From contig NC_057763.1 in assembly GCF_010389155.1 (NCBI RefSeq), positions 5,642,649-5,706,648 of the forward strand: a DNA stretch of 64,000 bases, in the 5' to 3' direction. The DNA is from Erigeron canadensis. Taxonomy: Eukaryota; Streptophyta; Magnoliopsida; Asterales; Asteraceae. Shown here piece by piece: positions 23,553-35,145 of the stretch (positions are counted from its first letter, which is position 1; each line of letters starts with the position of its first letter). The notes beneath the pieces are model-generated. The model ran no database searches. It saw nothing but the letters and a program-made list of their open reading frames with translations, and was not told the origin of the DNA. The translations under genes and the position numbers were made by a program.

Positions 23553-23994
23553 ATGAGGAATTGTCCGAAATATTAGAAGTCCAATTGCATTGTACAGGTT
23601 TAGCAACTGATGACTTCCTCCAGTTGAGATCAGAAGACTAGAATCTGAAGACCTTCCAGTTGAAGTCAAAGACAACAAATGGAAGATAGAGATTGGCAAT
23701 GGCAGCAAAGCCCAGTTGACAATCTACCAGATTAATCAACTAGAGAATCCTCCAGTGTAAATGCTCTTACAAAGCTTTACACTGATTACGAGGAGGACCT
23801 TTTTACTCTACATCCTTTTAACCGGACAATGATATTGTCTTTGGATAAAGGTGCAAAGATGTAGAGTGGTTGAATAAAGTAACCTTTTGTCTTACTTTAT
23901 TTAGCACACACAAAGGATTATTTAAACAATACTTTTGTGTGCTGTCAACCATATTTGTACGTCGAAGTTGAGATCTCCATGCTCAATCTTCGAC

Positions 23995-24002
23995 TATAAA
24001 TA
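23995..24002 (+). promoter_or_regulatory. LTR TATA box
   Basis: TATAAATA lies about 495 bp into the LTR and is followed by a region conserved in the diverged LTR at 46425-46969. It is the likely start of genomic RNA. The right LTR is cut off before this point. Confidence 0.65.
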
Positions 24003-24363
24003 AAGGTCCTTGCACAAGAAGAGGATAACAACTTTGCAAATACATATATTCTGCAATATTAGTGAACTTGTACAATATTCTCTCAATCGCAAAAAGGAAC
24101 ATTTCACAACTCTAAGTGTTTCGATTGTTTAGGAGAATTTCCAAGTTTAGATCAATTGTAATTCATGGGTTGTTAGGATATTTACATTCATGTATTATCT
24201 TGGTTCCGCAACAACCTTGTATTTTATTTAAACAAGTAATAAATAAAATACACTTGAAAATTACATATTGTCTCACCATTTTACATACTTGTCATTTATA
24301 TTATTGCAGTGTGTTAATTTACATATTCTGTCACCTTTATACATTAACTCCAGTTAACCTGGT

Positions 24364-24428
24364 ACACGATCAATCTAAACTGGTCACATCCAGATTAATT
24401 GATCGTGACCAGTTTAGATTGATCGTGT
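24364..24428 (+). repeat. 24-bp perfect inverted repeat in LTR
   Basis: Left arm 24364-24387 and right arm 24405-24428 are exact reverse complements, separated by 17 bases. The arms contain GATCAATCTAAACTGG. They lie downstream of the TATA box, so the RNA leader would carry this stem-loop. Confidence 0.95.
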
Positions 24429-24498
24429 TGCAAAGTTCACTCACCATCGACATAGAGGTGTCTTCAGCACCCATCTAGTAATAGTTGGGACTTACAAG

Positions 24499-24510
24499 TG
24501 GTATCAGAGC
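24499..24510 (+). other. Primer binding site (tRNA-Met-i)
   Basis: TGGTATCAGAGC lies two bases after the LTR end and is the usual PBS of plant copia elements. Confidence 0.93.
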
Positions 24511-24554
24511 AGGCAGGTTGAATTGTCTCAATTCTATAACCTAGGTCTGCTTCG

Positions 24555-26960
24555 ATGGCTGCTGAAGGTGAGAATGGTTCTGGTCCAAATGAATCTAATC
24601 CTAATATTGCTACTCCTTTAAATACTAACCCTCCTCCTCCTCCTCCAACTCCTGGAGCTAACCACGTTCATGTACATTACTCCAACTCTCCTGTTCCCAA
24701 ATTCGATGGAAATGGTGAGACATTTGGTACATGGAAGGCTAGAATGCTCTTGCATTTTGGTGGGATAGAGAGGTATATGTTGAAAATCCTTAAGGATGGA
24801 CCATATATACCCATGTCCAGTAGTGTTAGCCCTCTTCTCGACCCCACTGGGAGAAGAGGCACCAGGGAAAAATCTGAGGAACATTGGTCAGATGAGGATC
24901 GCAGATTGGTTGATCTTGATACCAAACTGAAAAACATGATTCTTTCTGCTATACCTGAGGAACTAATTCCTACCCTTGTGCTATTTCCTAGTGCAAAATC
25001 TATGTGGGATGAATTAGTTCTCCAGTTTGAAGGAGGAAATGACACCATTGTCACTAGAAAGGTTGCTCTCAACAAGAAGTATGAATCCTTCTTTGCTCTT
25101 CCCAATGAAAGTTTGACTGGTATTTATACCAGATTTACTGGCCTAATTAATCAACTTAGAGGCTTGGGAGTGGAGAAGGATAAGGATATTCTTCTTGAAA
25201 AATTCTGTGATGTTTTGCCATCCAAATGGGCACACATGGTTCTTGTCTTAAGACAAGGAAAGACCTTGCATAGCCATACTCTTGCCTCCCTTTATGGAGC
25301 CTTCAAATTCATTGAAGATAATGATGCTGCAAGATTACTGGCTGAGCAAGATGCTTTAAACCATGCTTAGAGTTCCAAGGCTGCTAACTTTTCTGGGCAA
25401 CCTTGTGCTGCTTTAATGTCTACTGAGAATGTCCAGTCACATTCTATGAAGGAAATGTTAAACAACTTTTTGAACTCTGGCCTGACCACTAATCTCAGTG
25501 ATGGTTGTGAGGAAACTGACGATGATGATCTGGTAGCTATGATTGCTAAAACCTTTAATAGGTTTAAGCATAAATCTAATCGATTTAATGGGTCCAATAA
25601 TGCTTCCAATTCAATCTCTATGGATAAGGCTAATCTTACCTGTTATAAATGTGGTAAGAAAGGCCATTTCATGAAGGAATGCAGATCTAGTCAGATGAAC
25701 AACCAAACTGGTTCTATTGTCCCAAACTTTGTTAAAACTGATGATTATAAGGCCAAATACAAGAAACTTAAGGCCCAAATTGCTCTCATGTCACTTGAAC
25801 AAAATAATGAGAAAGAAAAGAACAAGTGCATGATGGCTCAAACTGAAGGGAAATGGGAACTCTCTGATGATTTATCTGATGATGAAGAAGAGATTAGAGA
25901 TGTGTGTTTCATGGCATTGGAGAGTCAACAACCAGTGGTGAAAGATGATGTTGTGTCAGGAAGATGGGTTGACATCATTTTAAAGAAGGTAAGGGATTAT
26001 GATGTCGAAATTGATTCAGAATTGAAACTGGATATTGCTGAATCATTAAATGATGACTTGTTATTTGTTGAAACCATGAGAACTGACTGTGAAAGATACT
26101 TAGAAACAGTTTTGGTTGAATTTAACAACATGAAAAGTCAAATAAATGATTTGCAAAGTGTCCAGTTGGCTCTTAAAGAGTCAGATTTGAAAAACGAGGC
26201 ATTGGAAAGAGATAACCAAAAACTGAAATTTGATCTTGAAAAGGAACATATGGTTATCAATTCTTGGGGACAAGTATCTGGTAAAAATTATGACGCTTTT
26301 TCTAAAACCATTGATGCTCAAAAAACTGCCTGGAAATTTGGTGATCTTCAGATGGCAGCTGTTTTACCCACAATTCACCAATTGCCAGAATCTGTTAGAG
26401 TTGAAACACCTTATGATTCCTCTGGCACTGTCAAATCTAAATCCACTAAGACCAACCATGTTGAGGTTAAAACTGGAGCAAAGAAGGCTAAAGCTCCAGT
26501 TAAAAAGGAATCTGGTGACAATCCTTTACCTCATAAGTCAAATGAGTCCTCAACTCTAAAGACTAAAACCCCCGCTGAGCCCAAGTCCATAGGCCAGCAG
26601 CCTGATGAAAAAAACATTTTGTTAAAAATGGAGAATCAACTCCAAAATTTGTCAAGGCAGGTACAAAGTTGTACTGCCAGAATTAAAAATTTGGAAGGAG
26701 GTGCATCCTCCTCAGTTGAAAAACAAAATGTCAAAACCCCTCCTCAAAAACAAAAGATAAAACAATCAGCTCAGAAAGGAGCAAATATCGAAAAGAAAAA
26801 GGAGGTCAATGTTCCACTAAAACCAATTGTTTTTACTCCAGAAACTGGAGAGAACCCTCCAGTTTCTTTATCCAGTTCAACACCCAGTCAAGCATCTGGG
26901 ACTTCTCAGAAGAAGTCCAGTGGACCCATCAAGAAAAGATGGGTTCACAAAAATAACTGA
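24555..26960 (+). pseudogene. gag: gag of the Sirevirus-like element (one in-frame stop)
   Basis: Structural capsid/nucleocapsid protein. The start is the first ATG after the PBS. The first 271 codons carry a proline-rich N-terminus and a UBN2-type copia gag domain (FDGNGETFGTWKARM onwards). A TAG at 25368-25370 interrupts the frame, which then stays open to the TGA at 26958-26960. The second half contains a zinc knuckle CYKCGKKGHFMKEC (25641-25682, CX2CX4HX4C), a coiled-coil-like stretch, and a Lys-rich tail suited to nucleic-acid binding. The pol frame opens at 26957 in another frame, so Pol needs a frameshift or a separate start. Long gag proteins with extended C-termini are known in Sireviruses. 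The TAG may be a mutation or a readthrough site. Confidence 0.88.
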
Positions 26961-29900
26961 TCACTTACTTTGGTGTGCAGGGCGATCGAAAGAAGAATAT
27001 CTGGTATCTGGACAGCGCAGCTGGCCGGACTATGACCGAATGTAAGCCCCTGCTGGAAGAGTTCACTGTCTGCGATGGACCAGCGGTGACATTTGGTAAT
27101 GATGGAAGTGGGAAAACTGAAGGATATGGTGTTGTTGACAATGGGCAGATTCAGTTCACTAAAGTTGCATTTGTCAATGGTTTGAAATATAACCTGATAA
27201 GTGTCAGCCAACTTTGTGATGATGGATATAGGGTACTGTTCGACATTGCTCAAGGCACTGTTTTTAACAAGGATTGGAAGGTAGTCATGATTGCACCAAG
27301 AAAAGGGAATGTGTACATCATGGACATGGAGCCTGATCCAAAAGAGCATTGTTTCTATGTCAAGGCTGATGAGGACACTAACTGGCTGTGGCATAAACGG
27401 TTATCCCATCTTAACTTCAAAAATATTAACAAGTTGTCAAGAAATCAACTGGTTGATGGGATACCTTTGTTTTCCTTTAAAAGGGAGAAGCCATGTCCAG
27501 GGTGTGAAATGGGCAAAAAGAAAAGAGCCAGTTTCAAGACCAGGCAGAATTTCAGTATCACTGAACCTCTTCACATGCTTCATATGGATCTTTTTGGTCC
27601 AGTGAATGTTCAAACTAAAGCTGGTAAGAGATACACTTTAGTTGTGGTCGATGAATACACCGAATTTTGTTGGGTGATATTTATCAGATCAAAGAGTGAT
27701 GCACCTGGAGAAATTATCTCTCTCATCAAGCGAATTGAGCTCAAGTATACCAAGAAAGTGTGTCAGTTGCGAAGTGATAACGGTACAGAATTCATGAATA
27801 AAGAATTGGAGACATTTTGCACTGACACTGGCATTTCTCAAAACTTTTCGTCAGCTCGTTCTCCAGAACAAAATGGTGTGGTTGAAAGGAAGAATCGCAC
27901 ATTGATTGAAGCTGCCAGAAGTATGTTATCTGAATCTGGTCTTCCCACCTGTTTTTGGGCTGAAACTGTGGCAACTGCATGTCACACCCAAAACCGGTCA
28001 GTTTATGTCAAGAGACACAGGAAGACTGCCTATGAAGTCCTCAGGAATCGTAAACCAAATATTGGATATTTCCATGTATTTGGTTGTCCAGTTTACATTT
28101 TAAACGATTCCAGTCAGTTGGGAAAATTTGATGCAAAAGCTGACGAAGGTGTCTTTGTGGGGTATTCAGATATTAGAAAAGCCTATAGAGTTTATAATTA
28201 TAGACTCCAAAAGGTACATGAGACAATTCATGTCACATTCGATGAATCAAATGAAGCAATCAACAAAAGATCAACCCTTGATTTATCTTCAGTTGTCCCA
28301 GTTGATTTTGGTGTATCTGATAAGGTTCATCAATCAGATAGTACACCAGAAAATGTTTCCAGACATCAAGTCTTAAAACCAGTTAAGGAAAAGAAGAACT
28401 TCAGTGACACCTCATTTTATTCTTCTATCAGTTTTAACCTACCTGAAAAACTGGTAATTGGATCTGATGTACTTGCCACAACAACATCAGAACCAGTTCA
28501 AGCTTCTCCAGTTCTTCAAGATATACCTTTGTTTGAAGATAATCATGTTAACTCTTCAGTTGACACTGATGATGAAGTTGAAGTAGTTTGGACTGATCCT
28601 CCTCCAGTTGCTGCATCTGTTGGAGATCATCAGGTGTCTTGCACTGATGTTGTAATTTACCAACCTAGTCAATACACTAAATGGACTGCTGCTCATCCCA
28701 TTGAGCAGATTATTGGCAATCCAGATAGTGGGGTTCAGACTAGAAGAGCCACAAGTGATCAATGCTTGAACGTCACCTTCTTATCACTGATTGAACCGGA
28801 GAAGATTGACGAGGCTATGGCTGATCCAAGCTGGGTTGAAGCTATGCAAGAAGAACTCAACCAGTTCGAAAGGAACAACGTTTGGGAGCTTGTTCCTTGT
28901 CCTCCAGGGTTAAAGAGAGAACCCATTGGAACGAGGTGGGTCTACCGGAACAAGATGGATGAAGATGGCAACGTTATCAGGAACAAAGCTAGATTAGTTG
29001 CCAAGGGTTATTGTCAAGCAGAAGGTGTTGATTTCGATGAAACTTTTGCTCCAGTTGCAAGACTTGAAGCCATCAGAATTTTCTTGGCTTATGCTGCTCA
29101 CTTGCAATTCAAGGTCTTCCAGATGGATGTAAAAAGTGCGTTTCTGAATGGTACATTGGAAGAAGAAGTGTATGTTACGCAGACTCCAGGCTTCATAAAT
29201 GAAAAGCATCCACATTGGGTATATAGACCAAACAAAGTTTTGTATGGTCTTCGACAAGCCCCAAGAGCCTGGTATGATACTCTAACAAAACATCTTCTCA
29301 AAAATAGTTTTCAAAGAGGTGCAATAAATAATACCTTGTTCATCTTGAAAGAAAAAGGTAATATCTTGCTGGTACAAATTTATGTTGATGATATTATATT
29401 TGGGTCAACTGATGATGGAATGTGTAAAAGGTTTTCGAATATTATGTCTCAAGAATATGAGATGAGTTTAATGGGTGAATTAACATTTTTCTAGGTTTAC
29501 AAATTAAACAAACCATGGATGGTATTTTTATTAACCAAGAAAAATATGTCAGAGATTTGTTAAGAAAATACAAATTTGATTCAATCCCATCAAAAACCAC
29601 ACCTATCTCAGCTCCATTAAATTTGGACTCTGACCCAAATGGAAAACCAGTGGACCAAAAAGAATATCGTGGAATGGTTGGTTCACTGATGTATTTAACT
29701 GCCAGTCGACCAGATATAATGTTTGCAACATGTTTATGTGCCAGATTTCAGGCAAATCCAAAAGAATCACACTTGCATGCTGTTAAACGCATTTTCAGGT
29801 ACCTGAAAGGGTGCCCTAGCCTTGGTCTTTGGTATCCCAAAGGCTCAGGGTTAGATCTAATGGGTTATTCAGATTCAGATCATGCAGGTTGTAAGATTGA

Positions 29901-30324
29901 TAGGAAATCCACAACTGGTGGATTTCACTTCCTAGGGGGAAAACTGGTGAGTTGGACCAGTAAGAAGCAGACTTCGGTCTCAATGTCTACTGCTGAGGCA
30001 GAATACATTTCTGCGGCCAGTTGCTGTGCCCAGATTCTCTGGATCAAAAACCAGTTACTTGATTATGGTATGAAATTCACAAGAACCCCAATCTTTTGTG
30101 ACAACACCAGTGCAATTGCTATATCTCACAACCCAGTGATGCACTCAAAGACAAAGCATATTGATATCAGGTATCACTTCATTCGTGATCATGTTATGAA
30201 AGGAGATATTGAAATACATTTCATCCCCACTGATAAACAGTTAGCTGATGTTTTTACAAAACCTCTTGATGAGAAAACTTTTAAACATCTCATCAGTGAA
30301 CTGGGTATGTTAAATCCTCATTAA
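26957..30324 (+). pseudogene. pol: pol polyprotein (PR-IN-RT-RH) with one frameshift
   Basis: Encodes replication enzymes. The protease region near 27000 reads [12 protein letters not shown], lacking the usual Gly of DSG. The pre-integrase zinc region has WHKRLSH and CPGC (27388-27510). The integrase core has [15 protein letters not shown] and NGVVERKNR, with 35 residues between the second Asp and the Glu (DD35E). RT has YVDD near 29380. RNase H has SDSDHAGC, STAEAEY and ends with DVFTKPLD. The frame breaks at a five-T run (29486-29490) followed by TAG at 29492. The downstream frame continues the conserved protein, so a one-base loss is inferred. Frames otherwise stay open, indicating recent decay. 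No start ATG exists at the beginning of the frame. Confidence 0.92.
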
Positions 30325-30892
30325 ACTGGAGAGGCCCTTCAATTGAGGATGGTTCAGGTGATCCTCGATTGGTTGGAGATTGAACGCCTTGATGTACTCG
30401 AAGACTAGTCATTGATCAAATGGATCACATTTTTAAGGGGAATAAGACTCAAAATATTTTTCAAAGTAAATTATTTTTCATTGAAAAATGCAACTGAAGG
30501 TCATCAGTTGAAACTAGCATCTAAATGTCTCCAGTTTGCTAGTTTGGTCTTGTCTCAAAATGGTGGTCAGCCAGATTTCATAACGTTGTGTTTTACTTGG
30601 TGGATACTTGTGACACGTGATGTTACTCGAGTGCTAACCTCGCACTCACAAACGTCACCTGACATGTCTTACGTGTCAAGACTTTTGCTGAAATGTACTG
30701 CACTTTTTATGGGTATTGGTGAAGTTAGTGGGTGAGTGGGAATACCAGCCGTCGTAGCATTAAATGCTTGATGGGAGGTATTAAATATTTTTGAATTCTC
30801 AAAATTTTGGAAAATAACTTTTTACAAATTATTTCAAACTTTTGGGGACTAAAAATATCTTTTCGTATATATCTTGGCAATATTTTACTGCC
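30325..30892 (+). other. Non-coding interval between pol and the second coding region
   Basis: There is no conserved frame. It contains ACGTGTCA and AACGTCACC words and leads into a TATA-containing segment. Small frames here (30412, 30807) have no recognisable features. Confidence 0.6.
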
Positions 30893-31030
30893 TATATATA
30901 CCCCCACCAAAATATCCGTCTCATTTACTTCTCTCAAAATTCCTTTCATTTACTCTTCCAATCATTCACAATTCGAGATCCCTTTCTCTCTTTCTTCTTT
31001 AAGTCCAAAACCCTAAATCAAAATTCACAA
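30893..31030 (+). promoter_or_regulatory. Promoter-like segment before the second coding region
   Basis: TATATATA (30893-30900) lies 131 bp before the ATG at 31031. A CT-rich stretch rich in TTCTCTC, TTTCTCTCTTTC and AAACCCTAAATC follows, then CACAAATGGCT around the ATG, a good plant start context. This arrangement looks like a plant core promoter and 5' UTR. Use as a separate promoter is inference. Confidence 0.45.
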
Positions 31031-33127
31031 ATGGCTCCTAAATCATCTTCTTCTTCATCTCGTTCTCGTGATGTGAATCTACTCACTGCTGAGTACAATC
31101 CATCACAAAATGTTATTCGTGCCACTGGTGCTCCCATAAGTTCTAGACTTATAAAATTAAATCCAAATAATCCTATGGCATCTCTTCAAGGGCTCCAGGC
31201 CGCTGACTCTCTTATAGGGAGAATCCAATCCTTTCTCCGGATTTCTCCCCTCAGCGATGCCTTTTCTTTGAATCCACACAAGCTGTTTCATGACTACTTG
31301 TGTGAATTCTGGTACACTGCCTTTCTTTCTGAGGACTGCTCATCCATCTCCTTTTCTCTAAAGGATGGGTCAGTCCCATGTACCATCACCACTGAAACAT
31401 TGAAGGAAGCCCTTAACCTCAATTACTGGAGACAAAATGAAAATCCAGTGGTGATTTCCTCCAACATTAATTTCCGCCAGGTCTTCCTTGATATGGGAAA
31501 TAAGGAGATGGTGGAGGGGGATGTTTTGAAGACCAAGGGGTCCATTACTATGAAAGGGCTTTCACCATCCTGGAAGTTCTTTATGGTCCACTTGGTGGAA
31601 AGTTTGGGAGGGAGTTCTGGTGGATTGGACCAGATAAACTCCTTCCAGGCAGAGATGGCTTACTGCCTCTGGAATGGACTGAGGGTGGACTTTGCAGGTA
31701 TTTTGTTCAGAAGCCTGGTGTTCAAGCTGAAGGGCAACAGGGGTCCTTGTGTCCCCTTTTCAAGATTCCTGTCCCTTTGTTTCATTCAAATTCTAGGCAG
31801 AGAAGAGTACAACAACACTCAATCCTTGTTCTCTGTGCCAGAACTATTGAGGAATCTGGACAACCTGGTGTCCACTTCTGATGAAGTCCAGATGTCCCCG
31901 AGAATGATCTTTGCATTCTCTAAAACTGATGCACCACAATCTGGTGAGTCAGAAAGGCAACTGGGCGGGCCTCAAAATAATGAGGGACCCACCGGTTCGT
32001 CTACTGGAGCGGTAACTGTGGCAGAAGCGGGAGTCCAGGCGATTCCTAAAGCAAGAAGATCTTCTAAAAGCAGAAGGAGATCAAGATCTGGACTTGCTGC
32101 ACCTGACCAGTCACAATCTATGACAGTGGTCTCTGAAGCCGCTGCCGGTGATATTGTAACTGAGGATAGAGCAGTTGTAGTTGAGGCACCAGTCACCTCT
32201 GTCCAGGGAGAAGATGCTTCGGCAACGAATCCTAGAACTGATGATACCATTGAGGCAACTCAAACTGGTCATCAGGAGTCTGAACAACTTGTTCAGCCAC
32301 CCCCAACATTTATGGATCTTGGCATAAATGAGGGTGAGTTTCAGCTTGAGTCTTCGGACTCATCTGAGACGGAATCTGACTAGGAGATGGCTGATGCAAC
32401 TGTACTTGATCAGCTCCCTTCTCTCCTTGGTCAACCCCAAGAACCACATGTTTCAGTTTCCCCAATAAATGTACAAAGCTTAGATATACCTCTAATATTC
32501 GCCTCTCGCCAACTACTTTCCTCTATGGGTATGCCTAGAAATAGACACATCCTAACCCCACCGTCGCCGTCGTTCACACCTGAGCACTCTCAGCATGAAC
32601 GACACATTGAATCTCTTCCCTTCATTTCTACAACCCCTCCTCTTCTATCAACTGATGCTACTGCAACTGGAGAACCAAATATTGTCATACCTCGTCCAGT
32701 TGCACCTGTAGCTTTTTCGGATGGTCCAGTGACACCTTCTCCTCAGTCATTGGAAAGCCAATTTGTGTCTTTTCAAGCCGATCTCTCGAACCTTCTCGCG
32801 AGGGTGGAAGAGATTCAAAAGACACTCGATAGGAACACCAAGTCCCTCTCTAAGTACCACAAGGATCATTTGCAAAATATTAAAGTGGTTGACCTGGGGA
32901 TCAACAAGTTCTCTGCCAATGAGGACTTGGTGTTTGGCAAGCTGAACGAGTTAGTGGAATCCTCCAATCAACTGGCAACATCTTTAGGGGAGGCATTCGC
33001 ACTGACTCAATCTGGAGTCACATCTTCAATATCCAACCTGCTGAATAGTACTGTCAGATCATCAGAGGTTGATATTAAGAATCTGGAAAGGCAGGTGCAA
33101 GATTTGTGTAACAATCCGATATCATAA
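31031..33127 (+). pseudogene. Second (post-pol) coding region, first part
   Basis: It starts at an ATG in good plant context and stays in frame to TAA at 33125, with one TAG at 32381-32383. The first 340 residues look like a folded domain after a Ser/Arg-rich start (MAPKSSSSSSRSRD). They match a protein type I recall beside copia elements in Asteraceae, but no function is established and I see no catalytic motif. Residues about 350-450 are Ser/Thr/Glu-rich with an Arg/Lys patch (KARRSSKSRRRSRS), a possible nuclear signal. After the TAG, a Pro-rich linker leads to a probable coiled coil. No signal peptide or obvious membrane span is visible, so calling it envelope-like would rest on position only. 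Confidence 0.7.
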
Positions 33128-33134
33128 ACGATGA

Positions 33135-34871
33135 AAACCTAGCCCCCCACTCGGAGTTCGGCACTCGCATACTAAGCTAGCCACACACAAAAAGGCAAGC
33201 CATCTCATGATTTACAAGCAACCTGGCCTAGATGTGACAGAGCTTGGCAGTCAGTTGGCCTCTTCAGTGGGTCTAAAGATCGAAGAAACTTTGGCTGCCA
33301 GTGAGAACAATTTGATTGAAAAGGTGATGTCTGAGATCACCAAGATTGCAGCGCCCCAGGTCGATCTCACTCCTATTACATCTGAGATCGATCGGTTGAG
33401 GTCCAGTCTGGATACACTGGCCAGCAAAGTGTCTGAACACTCAACTGCTATATCTGATCTGACCACTGAAGTTGGCAAAGGAAGGGAGGTTGTTACTGAA
33501 AGTGTTAAGGAAGTCCCTGCAACTGGGCTCTCTTCAGATGATCTCTCAATACTTAAACAGATTTTAAAGAGTCAAGAGCAGACAAGTGGAAATGTTATGA
33601 CTCAGTCTCAAGAGATAAATCATCTATGGAGGACAGTTCGCATGATTTGTGGAGTCTTCAAAGAGTGCAAAACAATGCAATCATGGAAGCCTCTAGATCG
33701 CTTGCCCTCTAGTCATGCCGATTTTGAAGCCATCAGGCAAGGACTAGATGCTGCCAAGGGGGAAAGGTCGGTACATGCCCCTCGCACTCTTGTGGAGACT
33801 TCAGGTAAAGGGAAGGAGATAGTGGCGGCTACCAGTACTGAGGCTGGTGAGCAGGAGATTGAGGTGTTTGATGATGTGGTGGTTGGGAGTGTTGATAAGG
33901 GAAAGGCCATTGCTGATGAATCTATGGAACCGGCCACCGATGCACCAATGTTGGAAACTGGCAATGTTGATTTGTTGCCTCCAGTTACTGAAAGCGAGAG
34001 TCAGAAATTAGCAAGAGTGGGATACCTGGTCAAGGAAAGAAAGAAACAGATGAAGGTGAACCAATTTGAATCAAGAAGAAGTCTTCCAACCCCTCTTGTT
34101 GATATCACTGATGCTCAACTCCTTGGCTTGACACTTGTTGAATACAAGAAGATCAAAGAAGATCCAAGAATAGTCAATGCACTGAAGGAGATGCTTGAAG
34201 TTGAACTGGACAAACACTACTAGGATGATGAGGCTGAACTGGATGCAAAGTGTTTGAATGTGTCGGTGGAGAAGGCCAGAGAGATTAGGTCTGAAGGGAT
34301 TCTCAAGAGAACTGAGCAGGTAAAGAAGGCGGTCACCAAAGTGTTGAATCCACCTAAGTCCAAAGGAAGAAAACAAAAGGCCTTGCAAAGAGATGCAAAT
34401 CTGAGGACTTGGGTAGAACCATCTGAACCCACAACTGATGATATTCGAGCTGCTACACAAAAGCTGAGCACGAGCAAAATCAAACTGACAAATGAGTCTG
34501 AAGCTCGCACATATTTGTCAGATGTACAGCGTCGAAGGCACAATAGAGGCAGGATTACTGATGTTAAGGTTTCGATCAAGCCTGGTGCCAAGCATTTTGT
34601 TGTTGAGGTACAATACTTTGGTGGGCCTAAGAGAACAACTGAGAACCCGGATGTCCATCAGTATGGTCATTCTGAACATGTAGAGATGTTGAGGTTGCTG
34701 GAGGGGAGACAGAGGAAGAATAAGGTTGAAAAAGGCTGGGAGTATGTATTGCAAAATCTTATCAAGTTCAAGGAAAACATTGAAGAAAGATTAGGCCTTG
34801 ATCCTGAAGATACTCAGCTAATTTCATCAGTCACAAAGAGAAGGAAAACTGGCGAAGGGCCATCTGTTTAA
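33135..34871 (+). pseudogene. Second coding region, C-terminal part
   Basis: Open in a different frame from 33135, with the first ATG at 33207. There is one in-frame TAG at 34221-34223, and it ends with TAA at 34869. Predicted features: a long helical/coiled-coil segment, an acidic middle, then a basic Lys/Arg-rich tail (KSKGRKQKALQRD) and a compact end with FVVEVQYFGG. It probably continued the first part before an indel between 33110 and 33140. The first element in the window (24-2641) has the same plan of acidic linker, coiled coil and basic tail, but little direct identity by eye. Confidence 0.65.
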
Positions 34872-35132
34872 GTTTTCCTTCTAACTATCTGCTTGTAATT
34901 TTGTGTACTTTCTTGTAACTTATTTGTAAATGTTGTGTATATACAAGTTGCCAGATTGTAACTCACAAGTAAGATATCTGATAAGATCTACAAACAATTA
35001 AAACAATATCTAAGACATTTGATGATCTATAAAAATGTCTTGGAAACTTAATAGGTTTTATCAAACTCAAGTATTTCAAACTTAAACTTGTATAGAAACA
35101 AGTTTGAAAATACTTGACAATATTTCAGGACA
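34872..35132 (+). other. 3' untranslated region of the element
   Basis: AT-rich, with TTGTAATTTTGTG-type words repeated. It ends at the PPT. Nothing coding was found. Confidence 0.6.
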
Positions 35133-35145
35133 ATTAGGGGGAATT
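35133..35145 (+). other. Polypurine tract
   Basis: ATTAGGGGGAATT lies immediately before the right LTR start TGTTAGG. Confidence 0.85.

Larger units (their letters stand above)
23501..24496 (+). mobile_element. Left LTR, 996 bp
   Basis: It runs from TGTTAGG to CTTACA and is followed after two bases by the PBS. The first 52 bases form two short hairpins. A TATA-like TATAAATA lies at 23995. A long inverted repeat lies at 24364-24428. U3 repeats the word TCCAGTTG/A. The open frame at 24116-24478 is inside the LTR and is not a gene. Confidence 0.92.

Noticed and set aside
24116..24478. 120-aa plus-strand frame
   Set aside because: It lies wholly within the left LTR and crosses the perfect inverted repeat; no conserved features.
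31031..34871. Envelope gene
   Set aside because: Position fits, but no signal peptide, membrane span or fusion-like segment is visible; kept as unknown.
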